Made by a program: the position numbers and the translations under genes
From: Bryobacteraceae bacterium
GTDB lineage: Bacteria; Acidobacteriota; Terriglobia; Bryobacterales; Bryobacteraceae
Direction: 5' to 3'
NCBI GenBank assembly: GCA_029975915.1
Contig: JARKOC010000367.1
Location: 46,001 to 110,000, forward strand
DNA length: 64,000 nt
Shown: one piece after another, positions 26,413 to 35,515 of the stretch
Numbering within the stretch: position 1 is the stretch's first letter
Layout: each line of letters begins with the position of its first letter
The notes under the pieces: model-generated
Database searches by the model: none
What the model was told of the DNA's origin: nothing
The model's input: the letters and a program-made list of their open reading frames with translations, nothing else

Positions 26413-28557
26413 GTGACTAGACGGGAATGGATACGGAACGGCTCGATCGCCGCTTTGACATGGAACGGCAATGTGAATACCGCTGGGAGGGGGAGATGGG
26501 CCACGCGGCCGATGCGATGGATCCAGATTGCCTTTGTAGAGGACGACCCAGGACGGTACGACATTGGATTCTGGGTGGACTACATGAAGCGCCTGCACGT
26601 CGATGCGGCATGCCTGAGCGCCGGCGGGTGTGTGGCATTCTATCCGACCAAGGTTCCGCTTCATTACCGGAGCAAGTGGTTGGGCGACGGGGATGCTTTC
26701 GGGGAACTGGCCGCGGCCTGCAGGAAGCTTGGGATGAACGTCGTGGCCAGGGTGGACCCCCATGCCGCGCACAAGGAAATGGCTGAAGCCCATCCGGACT
26801 GGATGGCCGTGGATGAAACCGGCAAGACGCGAGCCCATTGGGCCATGCCGGATTACACCGTAACGTGCGGCTTGGGTCCCTACAATTTCCAATTCATGAC
26901 GAGCGTGGTGCGAGAGATCGTCACGAACTACAAGGTTGATGGAATCTTCGCCAACAGATGGAGCGGGAGCGGGATGTGCTACTGCCGTCACTGCGCGGAG
27001 AATTTCAAGAAGTACTCAGGATTCGATCTGCCAAGGTCGGGCGCCCCGATCGATGCGAGGAACCAGCACATCGTCTGGCGCGACGAGAAGCTGTTCGAGT
27101 TGTGGGACCTGTGGGATCAGACGATCGGCAAGGCCCAGCCCGATGCCGTTTTCATCCCAAATACAGGCGGCGGGGCGCTGAGCGAGATCGACATGGACAG
27201 GACGGGACGCAAAGCGGCTACCTTGTTTGCCGACCGCCAGGGGCGCAGCGGATCGACGCCAGTGTGGGCCTGCGGAAAGAACGGAAAAGAATACCGGGCG
27301 GGGTTGGGCGACAAGCCGATTGCAGGGTTGTTCAGTGTCGGCCTGGAAGCGCCCTATCGGTGGAAAGACTCGACCCAAAGCGCGGCGGAGTTGAAGATCT
27401 GGGCGGCCGAGGGAATCGCCCAGGGGTTGCGGCCATGGCTGATCAAGTTCAATGCCCGGCCGACAGACGAGCGCTGGATGAAGCCGATGGAGGAGATCTT
27501 CGACTGGCATTACCGGAACGACCGGTACATGCGAAATACATCGAATCTGGCGCGGACAGGGCTGGTCTTTTCGCAGCAGACGGCGCGGTTCTATGGCGGA
27601 TCGATGGCGAGGCAGCGCGTGGAAGACGCGATCCTCGGCGCCTACCACGCCTTGATCGAGGCGCGCATTCCATTTGATATGGTCCATGATCACAGGCTTG
27701 ACGAAGAATCTCTGGCGCGGTTTGACACGCTGTTACTGCCGAACATAGCCGCCATGTCGGACGCCCAATGCGGACAGGTGAGGAGGTTCGTCGAACGGGG
27801 CGGCGGGGTTGTGGCGACACACGAGACGTCTCTGTATGACGAATGGGGCAGGCGGCGCGGGGAGTTTGGCCTGTCGGAGTTATTCGGGGCGCATTTCGCC
27901 GGGCAGGTGATTGCCCGTCAACAGAATGCCTATTTACGCTTTACCGATCAATCGCATCCGCTGCTGGCAGGTTTTGACGGGACGAGGCGGACGATCCATG
28001 GAGTTGCGCGCGTGGAACTAAGAGAGCAAGTTCCAGGCGGCTGTCCGCTCCGCACCATCCCCAGCTATCCAGATTTGCCGATGGAGGAAGTCTATGTCCG
28101 CGAAGGTAGCCCTGAGTATCCGGCGGTGTTCGCCAGAGAGGTTGGCAGAGGCCGTATCGTATACTTCCCATTCGACCTCGACAGGACGTTCTGGGAAGTG
28201 ATGCACCCGGACCATGGACGGCTCATGGCGAACGCCGTCCGTTGGGTGTCGCGAGGGAAACCTGTGGTGGAAGTGACAGGACCGGGCATCATCGACATCG
28301 CCGTATGGAGGCAGGCGCGTTCGATCACCGTCCATCTGGTCAACCTGACGAACCCGATGTTGATGCGGGCTCCTTTCAGGGAGATCATTCCGGTTGGAGG
28401 ACAGGAGGTTGCCTTGCGGCTACCCGAAGACGTGGAGCCCAAAGGCGTGAAGTTGCTCGTGAACGGCGGGGTTCACAAGTGGACTGTCGTTGACGGTGTG
28501 CTTCGCGTGATCACGCCCAATATCGGCCTGCACGAGGTAGTTGCGGTGGACATATAG
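26413..28557 (+). CDS. Putative exported glycosidase with a beta-galactosidase trimerisation-like domain
   Basis: 714 residues. A GTG start at 26413 with GGGAGA just upstream gives the N-terminus TRREWIRNGSIAALTW, a Tat-like signal. A TIM-barrel-like half follows (about 30-400; IQIAFVEDDPGRYDIGFWVDYMKRLHVDAACL, YKVDGIFANRW, CYCRHCAENFKKY). The second half resembles the GH42 trimerisation (glutamine-amidotransferase-like) domain: FDTLLLPNIAAMSDAQCGQVRRFVERGGGVVATHETSLYDEWG. The C-terminus is a beta domain. Similar acidobacterial proteins are annotated as glycoside hydrolase-like without a proven substrate. Catalytic glutamates cannot be assigned with confidence. It may use the 67-bp divergent promoter region shared with the UPF0182 gene. 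Confidence 0.7.
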   Translation: MTRREWIRNGSIAALTWNGNVNTAGRGRWATRPMRWIQIAFVEDDPGRYDIGFWVDYMKRLHVDAACLSAGGCVAFYPTKVPLHYRSKWLGDGDAFGELAAACRKLGMNVVARVDPHAAHKEMAEAHPDWMAVDETGKTRAHWAMPDYTVTCGLGPYNFQFMTSVVREIVTNYKVDGIFANRWSGSGMCYCRHCAENFKKYSGFDLPRSGAPIDARNQHIVWRDEKLFELWDLWDQTIGKAQPDAVFIPNTGGGALSEIDMDRTGRKAATLFADRQGRSGSTPVWACGKNGKEYRAGLGDKPIAGLFSVGLEAPYRWKDSTQSAAELKIWAAEGIAQGLRPWLIKFNARPTDERWMKPMEEIFDWHYRNDRYMRNTSNLARTGLVFSQQTARFYGGSMARQRVEDAILGAYHALIEARIPFDMVHDHRLDEESLARFDTLLLPNIAAMSDAQCGQVRRFVERGGGVVATHETSLYDEWGRRRGEFGLSELFGAHFAGQVIARQQNAYLRFTDQSHPLLAGFDGTRRTIHGVARVELREQVPGGCPLRTIPSYPDLPMEEVYVREGSPEYPAVFAREVGRGRIVYFPFDLDRTFWEVMHPDHGRLMANAVRWVSRGKPVVEVTGPGIIDIAVWRQARSITVHLVNLTNPMLMRAPFREIIPVGGQEVALRLPEDVEPKGVKLLVNGGVHKWTVVDGVLRVITPNIGLHEVVAVDI

Positions 28558-28564
28558 TGGGGGG

Positions 28565-30229
28565 CTAAGTTTGGATCAGCTTCCTGGCGTGTTGCAGCGC
28601 TTCTTCCGTCAACTGCTGGCCGGATACCATGCGGGCGATCTCGCGGACGCGGCCCTCCTGATCGAGTTCGGCCAGGTCGACTAGCGTTCGGCCCCTGGCC
28701 TCGCGTTTCGAGACCAGGAAGTGGTGATCGGCGAAACGGGCTATTTGGGCGAGGTGGGTGACGCAGAAGACCTGCTCGGCGACCGAGATCTTCTTAAGGC
28801 GCAGGCCGACGGCTTCAGCGGCGGCTCCGCCGACACCAGCATCGACTTCATCGAAGACGAGCGTGCGGCGGTTCGATTGGGCAGCGGGAACTGTTACGCA
28901 AGTCTTCAACGCCAGGGCAATGCGCGAGAGTTCGCCGCCGGAAGCGACCTTGTCCAAGGGCCGCAAGTCCTCTCCGACGTTCGCGGCGACGAGGAATTCC
29001 ACTGCGTCCAAGCCGGAAGCCGACGGCGCGGCATCCGTGACGGCGATGCGGAAGCGAGTGCCCTTCATCGCCAACGAGGAGAGTTCGGCTTCGACCTGGC
29101 GCTCGAGTTTGCGGGCTATCTTATTGCGCGCCTCACGGAGACGGATCGCCGCGGACCTGTAGCCGGACTCCAGCCGGGCGATTTCCGCCTGAAGCTCCGC
29201 GCGGCGGACGGAGGCGTTTTCCACCGTGTCGATCTGGGACCGGACCTGATTGAGGAAGTCCAGGATCTCCGGGATCGAATTGCCATATTTGCGCTTGAGG
29301 CGTTCGATTTGGGCGAGCCGAGTTTCGACTGTTTCCAGGCGGGCTGGGTCCGCTTCGAGGTGTCCGAGATAGTGCCGGAGTTCGTGAGCCGCTTCGGTGA
29401 TGGCGATGTGTGCGGGCCGAAGGAGTTCGGCAACAGGCTGGAGTTTGGGATCGAGACGGGATGATTCTTCAAGCCGTTTCAGGGCCACCGCGACGCGGGA
29501 CGCTGCCGAGGAGTCGGATTCCGAGAGCGCTTCAAAGGCGGAGGAGACTTGTTCGGAGAGACGCGTCACGTTCTTGAGAACATTGCGCTCGTTCTCGAGC
29601 TGCATATCCTCGTCCTGGGCTAGCCCCAGCGACTCGATTTCGTTACGCTGCATCGTCCAGAGGTCGGCCAGCCGGAGCTTTTCCTTCCCGGCGCGGTCGA
29701 GCTCGTCGAGGGCGGCGGCGGCGGCCCGCCAATCCGAATAAGCTTCAGCGGTTTCGTTCAGGAGGGAGTCGTCCGGCAAAGCCTGGTCCAGGATGCCGCG
29801 CTGAGCCTCGCCGCTGAACAGCCGCTGCTGGTCGTTCTGGCCGTGGATGTCGCCCAGGAATGGAGCCAGATCGCGAAGAAAGGCGACGGTGACAGGCCTG
29901 CTTGCCGCATAGGCGCGGGACTTGCCGTTCGTCGAGAGTTCTCTCTCAACCAAGAGTTCATTGTCTTCCGCCACAATGCCTGCCGAATCGAGGAGTTCGA
30001 CCAACGCCGGATCGGAGGGCAGCTCAAAGCGGCCTGAGACGAAGAGCCGCGGGGCGCCGGCGCGAATCAGGTCGGTTGATGCGCGGCCGCCGAAAATCAA
30101 TCCGAGCGCATCGACGACCAGCGACTTGCCTGAGCCGGTTTCGCCCGTGAGAGCGTTCAGCCCAGGGTGGAAAGAGACACGGAGACGCTCGACGACCGCC
30201 AGGTTTTCGACGACGAGTTCCACCAGCAT
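28565..30229 (-). CDS. recN: DNA repair protein RecN
   Basis: 554 residues, normal for RecN, an SMC-like ATPase that gathers broken DNA ends in recombinational repair. Walker A is GETGSGKS near residue 30, in an N-terminus (MLVELVVENLAVVERL) typical of RecN. The middle is a coiled coil (about 150-370). The C-terminal half contains the ABC signature region ASGGELSRIALALK, the Walker B TLVFDEVDAGVGG and the His-switch CVTHLAQIARFADHHFLV. It is convergent with the glycosidase gene, seven bp apart, and divergent from tolQ. The 116-bp region upstream holds a GC-rich imperfect palindrome near 30263-30280. Confidence 0.96.
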   Translation of the reverse strand: MLVELVVENLAVVERLRVSFHPGLNALTGETGSGKSLVVDALGLIFGGRASTDLIRAGAPRLFVSGRFELPSDPALVELLDSAGIVAEDNELLVERELSTNGKSRAYAASRPVTVAFLRDLAPFLGDIHGQNDQQRLFSGEAQRGILDQALPDDSLLNETAEAYSDWRAAAAALDELDRAGKEKLRLADLWTMQRNEIESLGLAQDEDMQLENERNVLKNVTRLSEQVSSAFEALSESDSSAASRVAVALKRLEESSRLDPKLQPVAELLRPAHIAITEAAHELRHYLGHLEADPARLETVETRLAQIERLKRKYGNSIPEILDFLNQVRSQIDTVENASVRRAELQAEIARLESGYRSAAIRLREARNKIARKLERQVEAELSSLAMKGTRFRIAVTDAAPSASGLDAVEFLVAANVGEDLRPLDKVASGGELSRIALALKTCVTVPAAQSNRRTLVFDEVDAGVGGAAAEAVGLRLKKISVAEQVFCVTHLAQIARFADHHFLVSKREARGRTLVDLAELDQEGRVREIARMVSGQQLTEEALQHARKLIQT

Positions 30230-30345
30230 TCAGCGCAATTATAAAGCGTCGGCGTATACGCGCGCCGTGCGCGCGGCGTCAATCAAACAAACCAGTAAAG
30301 AAATGGCTTCGCTATGATGAACATAGAACCTCTAGGAGCCCAACC

Positions 30346-31029
30346 TTGACCTTTCCTTTCGTTGGCGCGTTGATCCAAATGTCGATTTGGGAGCTTGTGG
30401 CCGGCGCCTCGCTGCTGTCAAAGATCGTGTTGCTGATCCTGCTGATTGCGTCGCTCCTCAGCTGGACGATGATCCTGGCCAAGTGGTCGCAGTTTCGAAA
30501 CGGCATGGAGGCCAACACGGCATTTCTCCGGGCTTTTCGCAAAGCGCCCAATCTTGAGTCAGTGGCAGTGGTGATCGAGCAGTTCCGCGCTGCGCCGGCG
30601 ACGGTGGTTTTCGATTTCGGCTATCAGGAAGTGGCCCGTCAAGCACGCGCCAGGGGTGCTGTGGTGAACAAGCTGTCGCTCGAACGGTCTCTTCAACTCG
30701 GGGTCAGCGAAGAATCGGCGCGGCTGGAGCGGAACATGAGTTGGCTGGCGACAACTGCGACAGTTTCGCCTTTTGTCGGATTGTTTGGTACGGTACTCGG
30801 CATTATTGATGCGTTCCAGGGGCTCGGCGCTGCGGGCAGCGCGAGTCTGCGCGCCGTGGCGCCGGGCATCTCTGAGGCACTGATCGCGACCGCGGCCGGT
30901 CTGGCAGCAGCGATTCCAGCGGCGGTGGCTTACAACCAGTTCGGCCATAGGATCAGAGAGATGATTGCCCGGATGGACGACTTCTCGCTCGAATTCCTGA
31001 ACATGACCGAACGAACCTTTGAGGAGTAG
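30346..31029 (+). CDS. tolQ: TolQ/ExbB-type proton channel subunit
   Basis: 227 residues. It forms the inner-membrane proton channel with TolR that powers the Tol-Pal envelope system. Three membrane segments are visible: about 22-42 (LLSKIVLLILLIASLLSWTMIL), about 128-150 (TVSPFVGLFGTVLGIIDAF) and about 170-195 (ISEALIATAAGLAAAIPAAVAYNQF). The MotA/TolQ/ExbB motifs VGLFGTVLGII and EALIATAAGL are intact. A TTG start at 30346 has AGGAG seven bases upstream, and an ATG at 30379 would cut into the first segment, so TTG is preferred. It is the first gene of a six-gene tol-pal cluster. Confidence 0.93.
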   Translation: MTFPFVGALIQMSIWELVAGASLLSKIVLLILLIASLLSWTMILAKWSQFRNGMEANTAFLRAFRKAPNLESVAVVIEQFRAAPATVVFDFGYQEVARQARARGAVVNKLSLERSLQLGVSEESARLERNMSWLATTATVSPFVGLFGTVLGIIDAFQGLGAAGSASLRAVAPGISEALIATAAGLAAAIPAAVAYNQFGHRIREMIARMDDFSLEFLNMTERTFEE

Positions 31030-31035
31030 GCAGCG

Positions 31036-31464
31036 ATGGCCTTCTCATTTCAGAACGAGGGACGAGGCCGGCGGCGAGGCGGCGGGACGCTGGCGGAAAT
31101 CAACATTGTTCCATTGGTGGACGTTGTGCTGGTGCTGCTGGTGATCTTCATGCTGACTGCGCACGTGATGGAATTCGGGCTGGAGGTGGAGGTGCCGCGG
31201 GTCAGGCAGGTGCGCGACAGCACAGAGGAGTTGCCGGTAATCACGATTACGAAGGGCGGCGAGTTGTACCTAAACGAAAGGCAGGTGAACATCAACCAGT
31301 TGGGCCAGGAGGTGCGGGTGAAGTTCCCGAACCAGAAGGCTGTATACGTTCGCGCCGACCGCAGCACGATCTGGGATCCGATCGCGCAGGTGATCAGCGC
31401 ATTGGGTGAAGCTCAACTTGAACCCCGCATGGTGACCCAGCCGGTGGATCACGCGGAACGCTAG
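31036..31464 (+). CDS. tolR: TolR/ExbD-type proton channel subunit
   Basis: 142 residues with one membrane segment (about 24-44). It begins with the conserved aspartate-containing LAEINIVPLVDVVLVLLVIFMLTA; this Asp is the proton-carrying residue in ExbD/TolR. The periplasmic part (GELYLNERQVNINQLGQEVRVKFP) is the usual ExbD fold. GAGGAG lies ten bases before the start, overlapping the tolQ end, and the gap is only six bp. Together with tolQ it should transmit proton-motive force to the TolA-like protein encoded next. Confidence 0.93.
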   Translation: MAFSFQNEGRGRRRGGGTLAEINIVPLVDVVLVLLVIFMLTAHVMEFGLEVEVPRVRQVRDSTEELPVITITKGGELYLNERQVNINQLGQEVRVKFPNQKAVYVRADRSTIWDPIAQVISALGEAQLEPRMVTQPVDHAER

Positions 31465-31479
31465 AGGGCCGGTCGAGAA

Positions 31480-32271
31480 GTGATGAGGCACGTCGAAGTC
31501 CTGGAAGAGCGCGATTCCCTGAGGAATCCCTTTCTCGGGTCTCTCGCCGTGCACGGAGCCATTTTTGCGGCGATTGCGGTTTCTATGTTTATCAAGCCAG
31601 GCCAAGCCGAGCAGTGGGGCGACCCGAACTCCTTCGGGGGTGGCGGCGCAGTGGGAGTGACGGCGGTAAAATCCATTCCGCTGCCGGCCCGGTCTGGAGC
31701 GATCAATCGCGTGGCAAATGACACGAAGTCGCAGGTGCCATCGCCGCCGAAGCCCGAGCCGAAAAAAACCGCGCGGCGGGAAGACCCTGATGCGATTGCC
31801 CTCAAAACAAAGGGAGCAAAGCAGCGGGCTTCGCAGAGCCAGTATTCGAGCAATAGAACCGATCCGCAGCCGCAGGCGTCCAATCAGTTATATAGCAGCA
31901 CGGGCCAGGCGGCGGTTTCACCGCTGTATGGGCTCGCTCCGGGCTCCGGCGGCGTCGGAGTGGGATCCGGCATGCCATTTGGGACGAGATTCGGGGCGTA
32001 CGCAGCCCTGGTCCGCGACCGGGTGGCCAGGCAGTGGCGAACCGATCAGGTAGACAGCCGGTTGCGCACGCTGCCACCGGCAATTGTGACTTTTGAGATT
32101 ATGCGCAGCGGGCAAGTTCAAAACGTGAGAGTGGTACAGTCCAGCGGCAACCGGGCGCTGGATTACTCCGCTGAGCGCGCTGTCTTGCAGGCGGCTCCTT
32201 TCGAACCGCTGCCCGCGGCCTATGGCGGATCCTCCGCCACAATCGAATTCTGGTTCCAACTACAAAGATGA
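31480..32271 (+). CDS. TolA/TonB-like energy transducer
   Basis: 263 residues. One N-terminal membrane segment (about 24-42) is followed by a Pro/Lys/Ala-rich linker (about 80-130) and a C-terminal TonB-like domain: VRDRVARQWRTDQVDSRLRTLPPAIVTFEIMRSGQVQNVRVVQSSG and the AAPFEPLPA turn. Position in the cluster indicates the TolA role, bridging the inner membrane to TolB/Pal, although the C-terminal fold is of TonB type. The start is GTG 31480 or ATG 31483. The last bases overlap the tolB start (ATGA), so translation is coupled. Confidence 0.85.
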   Translation: MMRHVEVLEERDSLRNPFLGSLAVHGAIFAAIAVSMFIKPGQAEQWGDPNSFGGGGAVGVTAVKSIPLPARSGAINRVANDTKSQVPSPPKPEPKKTARREDPDAIALKTKGAKQRASQSQYSSNRTDPQPQASNQLYSSTGQAAVSPLYGLAPGSGGVGVGSGMPFGTRFGAYAALVRDRVARQWRTDQVDSRLRTLPPAIVTFEIMRSGQVQNVRVVQSSGNRALDYSAERAVLQAAPFEPLPAAYGGSSATIEFWFQLQR

Positions 32272-33671
32272 CAACAATGCGATCCATGACCAAACTGACC
32301 CTTCTGGCGATTGCCCTCGCGGCAGTGGCCTGGCCGCAGGACCAGCAGAGCAACATCATCCTCAAGATCACCGGCGGGACAAAAAGCACGATCGCCTTGC
32401 CCGACTTCCGCGGCGCGGGCGGCGCCTCCAAGTTTTCGGCTGTGTTCAACGAAACCGTCTTCGGCGATGTTCAACGTTCGGGAATGCTTGAGATGGCTGC
32501 CAAGAGCTTCTATCCGCTGAATCCGCCGCAGCAGGAGGGCGACCTGCGCGCGCCGGTAGCGCCGGCGCAATCCCGGAGGGGAGCTGCGCCGGAAGCGCCG
32601 AACTGCAACGGACGCTGCCTGACCGATTGGTCCAATCCGCCGCTGAACGCCAATTATCTTGGTTTCGGCTATCTGGCCGAACAGGGTGGGCAACTGATTG
32701 CATTCGGCCACCTTTACAACACCACGGTGCAGGACCTGGCGGGCGCAAAGGCCTTCAGGAAACTGTACAACGGACCACTCACCGAAGAGGGAGCGCGCAA
32801 GGTGGCCCACGAGTATGCCGCCGACATCCTTGCCCAGTTCGGCGTGCCGTCGTTGGCCGGATCAAAGATCTACTTCGTTTCGGACCGAGGGGGCAAGGGG
32901 ACGAAGGAGATCTGGTCGATGGACTTTGACGGCGCCAACCAGCGCCAGCTGACGAGGTTCAACTCGATCTCGACAATGCCGGCGGTATCTCCGGATGGGC
33001 AGCGGCTGGCGTTCACGACTTATGCCGAGGGCCAGCCGCGCATCAAAGTGATGTCGCTCGAAACGATGCGGTTTCTGCCGTTCATGAATCCGCAAGCGTC
33101 GATGAATGCCACGCCGTCGTTTACCCCGGATGGTGCGCACATCCTGTTTGCCTCTTCGCTAGCGGGCTATTCATCCCAAATCTACATCGCCGACCAGAGT
33201 GGCGGTGGATTGAGGCGGTTGTCGGACAATAGAGCGATCGAAGTTGAGCCAAAGGTGAACCCCAAGACAGGCGCCGATGTGGTTTTTGTTTCCGGGCGCG
33301 GAGGCTCCCAGCAGATTTATAAAATGAATATTGACGGCGCCAGCGTCACCAGGTTGACTCCCGGCGAGGGCGAGGCAGCGAACCCATCCTGGCATCCGGA
33401 TGGCCAACATATCATTTTCAAGTGGACAAGGGGATTTGCGCCGGGCAACTGGAATATCTTTATTATGGATGTGGCATCCCGCGAAATCGTTCAGCTCACG
33501 CATGGCGCAGGGCGGAACGAAAATCCGACATGGGCGCCTGATGGCCGGCATATAGTGTTTTCATCGAACCGGAGCGGTTCGACCCAGATCTGGACTATGC
33601 TGGCGGATGGGACCGAAGTAAGACAACTCACTACGGCCGGCAATAATTCCATGCCAGTGTGGGTGAAATAG
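32268..33671 (+). CDS. tolB: Tol-Pal system beta-propeller protein TolB
   Basis: 467 residues. A signal peptide (about 1-25) is followed by a TolB N-terminal alpha/beta domain (about 30-190) and a six-bladed beta-propeller of TolB/PD40 repeats (about 195-467). Repeats such as KIYFVSDRGGKGTKEIWSMDFDG, MPAVSPDGQRLAFTT and NPTWAPDGRHIVFSSNR are clear. The N-terminal domain has an insertion rich in Pro, Ala and Arg near residues 87-115, including two cysteines (CNGRC), that is not in the enterobacterial protein. It works in the periplasm with Pal and the TolA-like protein. Confidence 0.95.
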   Translation: MTTMRSMTKLTLLAIALAAVAWPQDQQSNIILKITGGTKSTIALPDFRGAGGASKFSAVFNETVFGDVQRSGMLEMAAKSFYPLNPPQQEGDLRAPVAPAQSRRGAAPEAPNCNGRCLTDWSNPPLNANYLGFGYLAEQGGQLIAFGHLYNTTVQDLAGAKAFRKLYNGPLTEEGARKVAHEYAADILAQFGVPSLAGSKIYFVSDRGGKGTKEIWSMDFDGANQRQLTRFNSISTMPAVSPDGQRLAFTTYAEGQPRIKVMSLETMRFLPFMNPQASMNATPSFTPDGAHILFASSLAGYSSQIYIADQSGGGLRRLSDNRAIEVEPKVNPKTGADVVFVSGRGGSQQIYKMNIDGASVTRLTPGEGEAANPSWHPDGQHIIFKWTRGFAPGNWNIFIMDVASREIVQLTHGAGRNENPTWAPDGRHIVFSSNRSGSTQIWTMLADGTEVRQLTTAGNNSMPVWVK

Positions 33672-33724
33672 CAGCTTGAGCCGGATTGGGTCCGGCAGGG
33701 AAGGACTTGGAGGTCTTGAGACAC

Positions 33725-34507
33725 ATGAACATGAAACAGAAACACATCGCGACAGCTCTTCTCGCAGCAGGCTTGTTGTTGTTCGCGGCGGGGTGCAAAA
33801 AGAAGCAGCCCGTGGCGGCTCCACCACCGCCTCCGCCTCCTCCGCCCCAAGTGGTGGAGAAAGGGCCGGCAGCGGTCATCAACAGCTTCACCGCTGAACC
33901 GTCAACCATCGTCCGGGGCGAGGCCTCGACGCTGAGATGGAGCGTTTCCAACGCCACCGAAGTCACCATCGACAATGGCATCGGCACGGTTTCAGCTTCC
34001 GGGTCCAGACAGGTCTACCCAACTTCGAACACGACCTACCGAATGACAGCGAAGGGCGCCGGTGGGGATGCTATCTCCGCCGTGACCGTAGCGGTTACCA
34101 CCCCGCCACCGCCTCCACCTCCTCCCGCGGCGCCGAAGGCCAGTCTGGAGGAGCGGATAGCGCGCGAGATCAGCGATGTGTACTTCGACTACGACAAGAG
34201 CGAAGTCCGTGAGGACGCACGGGCGACGCTCCAGCGGAACGCGGACGCTTTCAAGTCGATCTTGTCCGACTTCCCATCGGCGGTCATTAGCGTGGAAGGG
34301 CATTGCGACGAGCGCGGATCGGCCGAATACAACCTGGGCCTTGGGGACAGGCGGTCGGCCTCGGTACGCGAGTTTCTGATCCAAGTAGGCGTTCCTGGCG
34401 ACAGGCTGAAGCCAATCAGCTACGGCAAGGAGAAGCCGGTCTGCACGGAAGCCAATGAGAGCTGCTGGCAGAGGAATCGCCGGGCTCACTTCGTAGGCGT
34501 TCAGTAA
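33725..34507 (+). CDS. pal: Peptidoglycan-associated lipoprotein (Pal) with an extra Ig-like domain
   Basis: 260 residues. The lipobox is FAAGC with Cys24 as lipid site. A run of nine prolines follows (about 33-41), then a domain of about 80 residues (INSFTAEPSTIVRGEASTLRW ... TTYRMTAKG) that looks immunoglobulin-like. A second proline run (PPPPPPP) and an OmpA-like peptidoglycan-binding domain complete it: VYFDYDKSEVREDA, SVEGHCDERGSAEYNLGLGDRRSASV. Enterobacterial Pal lacks the Ig-like part, so this one should span a longer distance. The ATG at 33725 lies 12 bases after a GGAGG; the longer ORF from 33686 would precede the signal sequence. Confidence 0.92.
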   Translation: MNMKQKHIATALLAAGLLLFAAGCKKKQPVAAPPPPPPPPPQVVEKGPAAVINSFTAEPSTIVRGEASTLRWSVSNATEVTIDNGIGTVSASGSRQVYPTSNTTYRMTAKGAGGDAISAVTVAVTTPPPPPPPPAAPKASLEERIAREISDVYFDYDKSEVREDARATLQRNADAFKSILSDFPSAVISVEGHCDERGSAEYNLGLGDRRSASVREFLIQVGVPGDRLKPISYGKEKPVCTEANESCWQRNRRAHFVGVQ

Positions 34508-34530
34508 ACTGTTCGCCTTGGATCCAGTGG

Positions 34531-34578
34531 AGGCGCGGGCGTCTCACGAAGTGGGAGGTCCGCGCCTGTCCGCTTTTT
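34531..34578 (+). terminator. Hairpin between pal and cpoB
   Basis: GGCGCGG (34531-34537) pairs with CCGCGCC (34559-34565), enclosing a second stem TCTCAC/GTGGGA with a GAA loop. A TTTTT follows at 34573-34577, seven bases after the stem. It lies between two genes of one operon, so it may be a partial terminator or an RNA-processing signal that lowers cpoB expression relative to pal. Confidence 0.5.
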
Positions 34579-34589
34579 GAGGAGACGGA

Positions 34590-35480
34590 ATGAAGACATC
34601 GTATTCGATCTCAGCGATTCTTGCCTTGGCCTTGCTAAGCCCAAATGCACTGGCCGCTGACAAGAGGGAACTTGCTCAGCTTCAGCGAGACATCGCGTTG
34701 CTGCAGGATGAAATGCGGGCGTCGATCAAAGGCCAGAACGACAGGTTAGTAGCCATGGAATCGATGCTGCGGACCATGCTCGATCAATTGGCCGCGACCA
34801 AGACGGCTGTCACCGTCCTGGATGGCAGCCTCAAGGCGCGAGTCGACGGAAGTGTCGTCAAGCCGGTGGCGGGACTGAGCTCTCGCATGGACAGCATGCA
34901 GGAGGACTACCGGTACGTGCGGGAGTCCATGGACATCCTAAGTTCAAAGCTCACGAAGCTGTCCACGCAAGTCACTGAGTTGAACGCCGCGATCCGGACC
35001 ATGCAGGCGCCACCTGCCCCGCCAGGAGGCGATCTGGCCGCGCCGTCGTCCTCGGCACCGCCGCAGGGGGTGTCCGCCGAAAGGCTCTATCAGGACGCCA
35101 TGCGCGATAAGTCCTCCGGCAACAGTGACCTTGCAATCCGCCAGTTCACCGATTTCCTAACGTGGTATGGAAACACCGACCAGGCTCCAGAGGCGCAGTA
35201 TTACATCGGCGAGATTTATTACAACAAGAAGGACTTCGAGAACGCCCTGAGGGCCTTCGACATGGTGCTAGAGCGCTATCCAAAGAATGCGAAGACCAAC
35301 GATGCCAGGTTCATGAAGGGCCGCGCTCTGGTTCTGCTAGGCAGACGAAATGAAGGCGCGGAAGAGTTCAGGGCATTGGCGAAGGAATCGCCCGGGAGCG
35401 AATTGGGCCGCCGCGCTCAGTCAGAACTGAAGGCGCTTGGTCTGAGTGCGGCGCCCGCGAGCCGCACGCGGCGCCGATAA
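34590..35480 (+). CDS. Tol-Pal accessory protein CpoB/YbgF-like
   Basis: 296 residues. A signal peptide (about 1-23, ending ALAAD) is followed by a coiled coil (about 25-130; LAQLQRDIALLQDEMRASIKGQ), a Pro/Ala-rich linker and a C-terminal TPR domain of about 120 residues. The first TPR motif is RLYQDAMRDKSSGNSDLAIRQFTDFL and the next APEAQYYIGEIYYNKKDFENALRAFDMVLERYP. This is the layout of YbgF/CpoB, which links Tol-Pal to peptidoglycan synthesis during division. A TTTTTGAGGAGACGGA leader supplies a good ribosome-binding site. It ends the tol-pal cluster. Confidence 0.9.
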   Translation: MKTSYSISAILALALLSPNALAADKRELAQLQRDIALLQDEMRASIKGQNDRLVAMESMLRTMLDQLAATKTAVTVLDGSLKARVDGSVVKPVAGLSSRMDSMQEDYRYVRESMDILSSKLTKLSTQVTELNAAIRTMQAPPAPPGGDLAAPSSSAPPQGVSAERLYQDAMRDKSSGNSDLAIRQFTDFLTWYGNTDQAPEAQYYIGEIYYNKKDFENALRAFDMVLERYPKNAKTNDARFMKGRALVLLGRRNEGAEEFRALAKESPGSELGRRAQSELKALGLSAAPASRTRRR

Positions 35481-35515
35481 CCGCGGCAATACCGCGCGGA
35501 ACCGAGGAGAAGCAG

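Noticed and set aside
30263..30280. GC-rich palindrome between recN and tolQ as a terminator
   Set aside because: The genes are divergent there, so no transcript should end at this site; it may be part of the promoter region.
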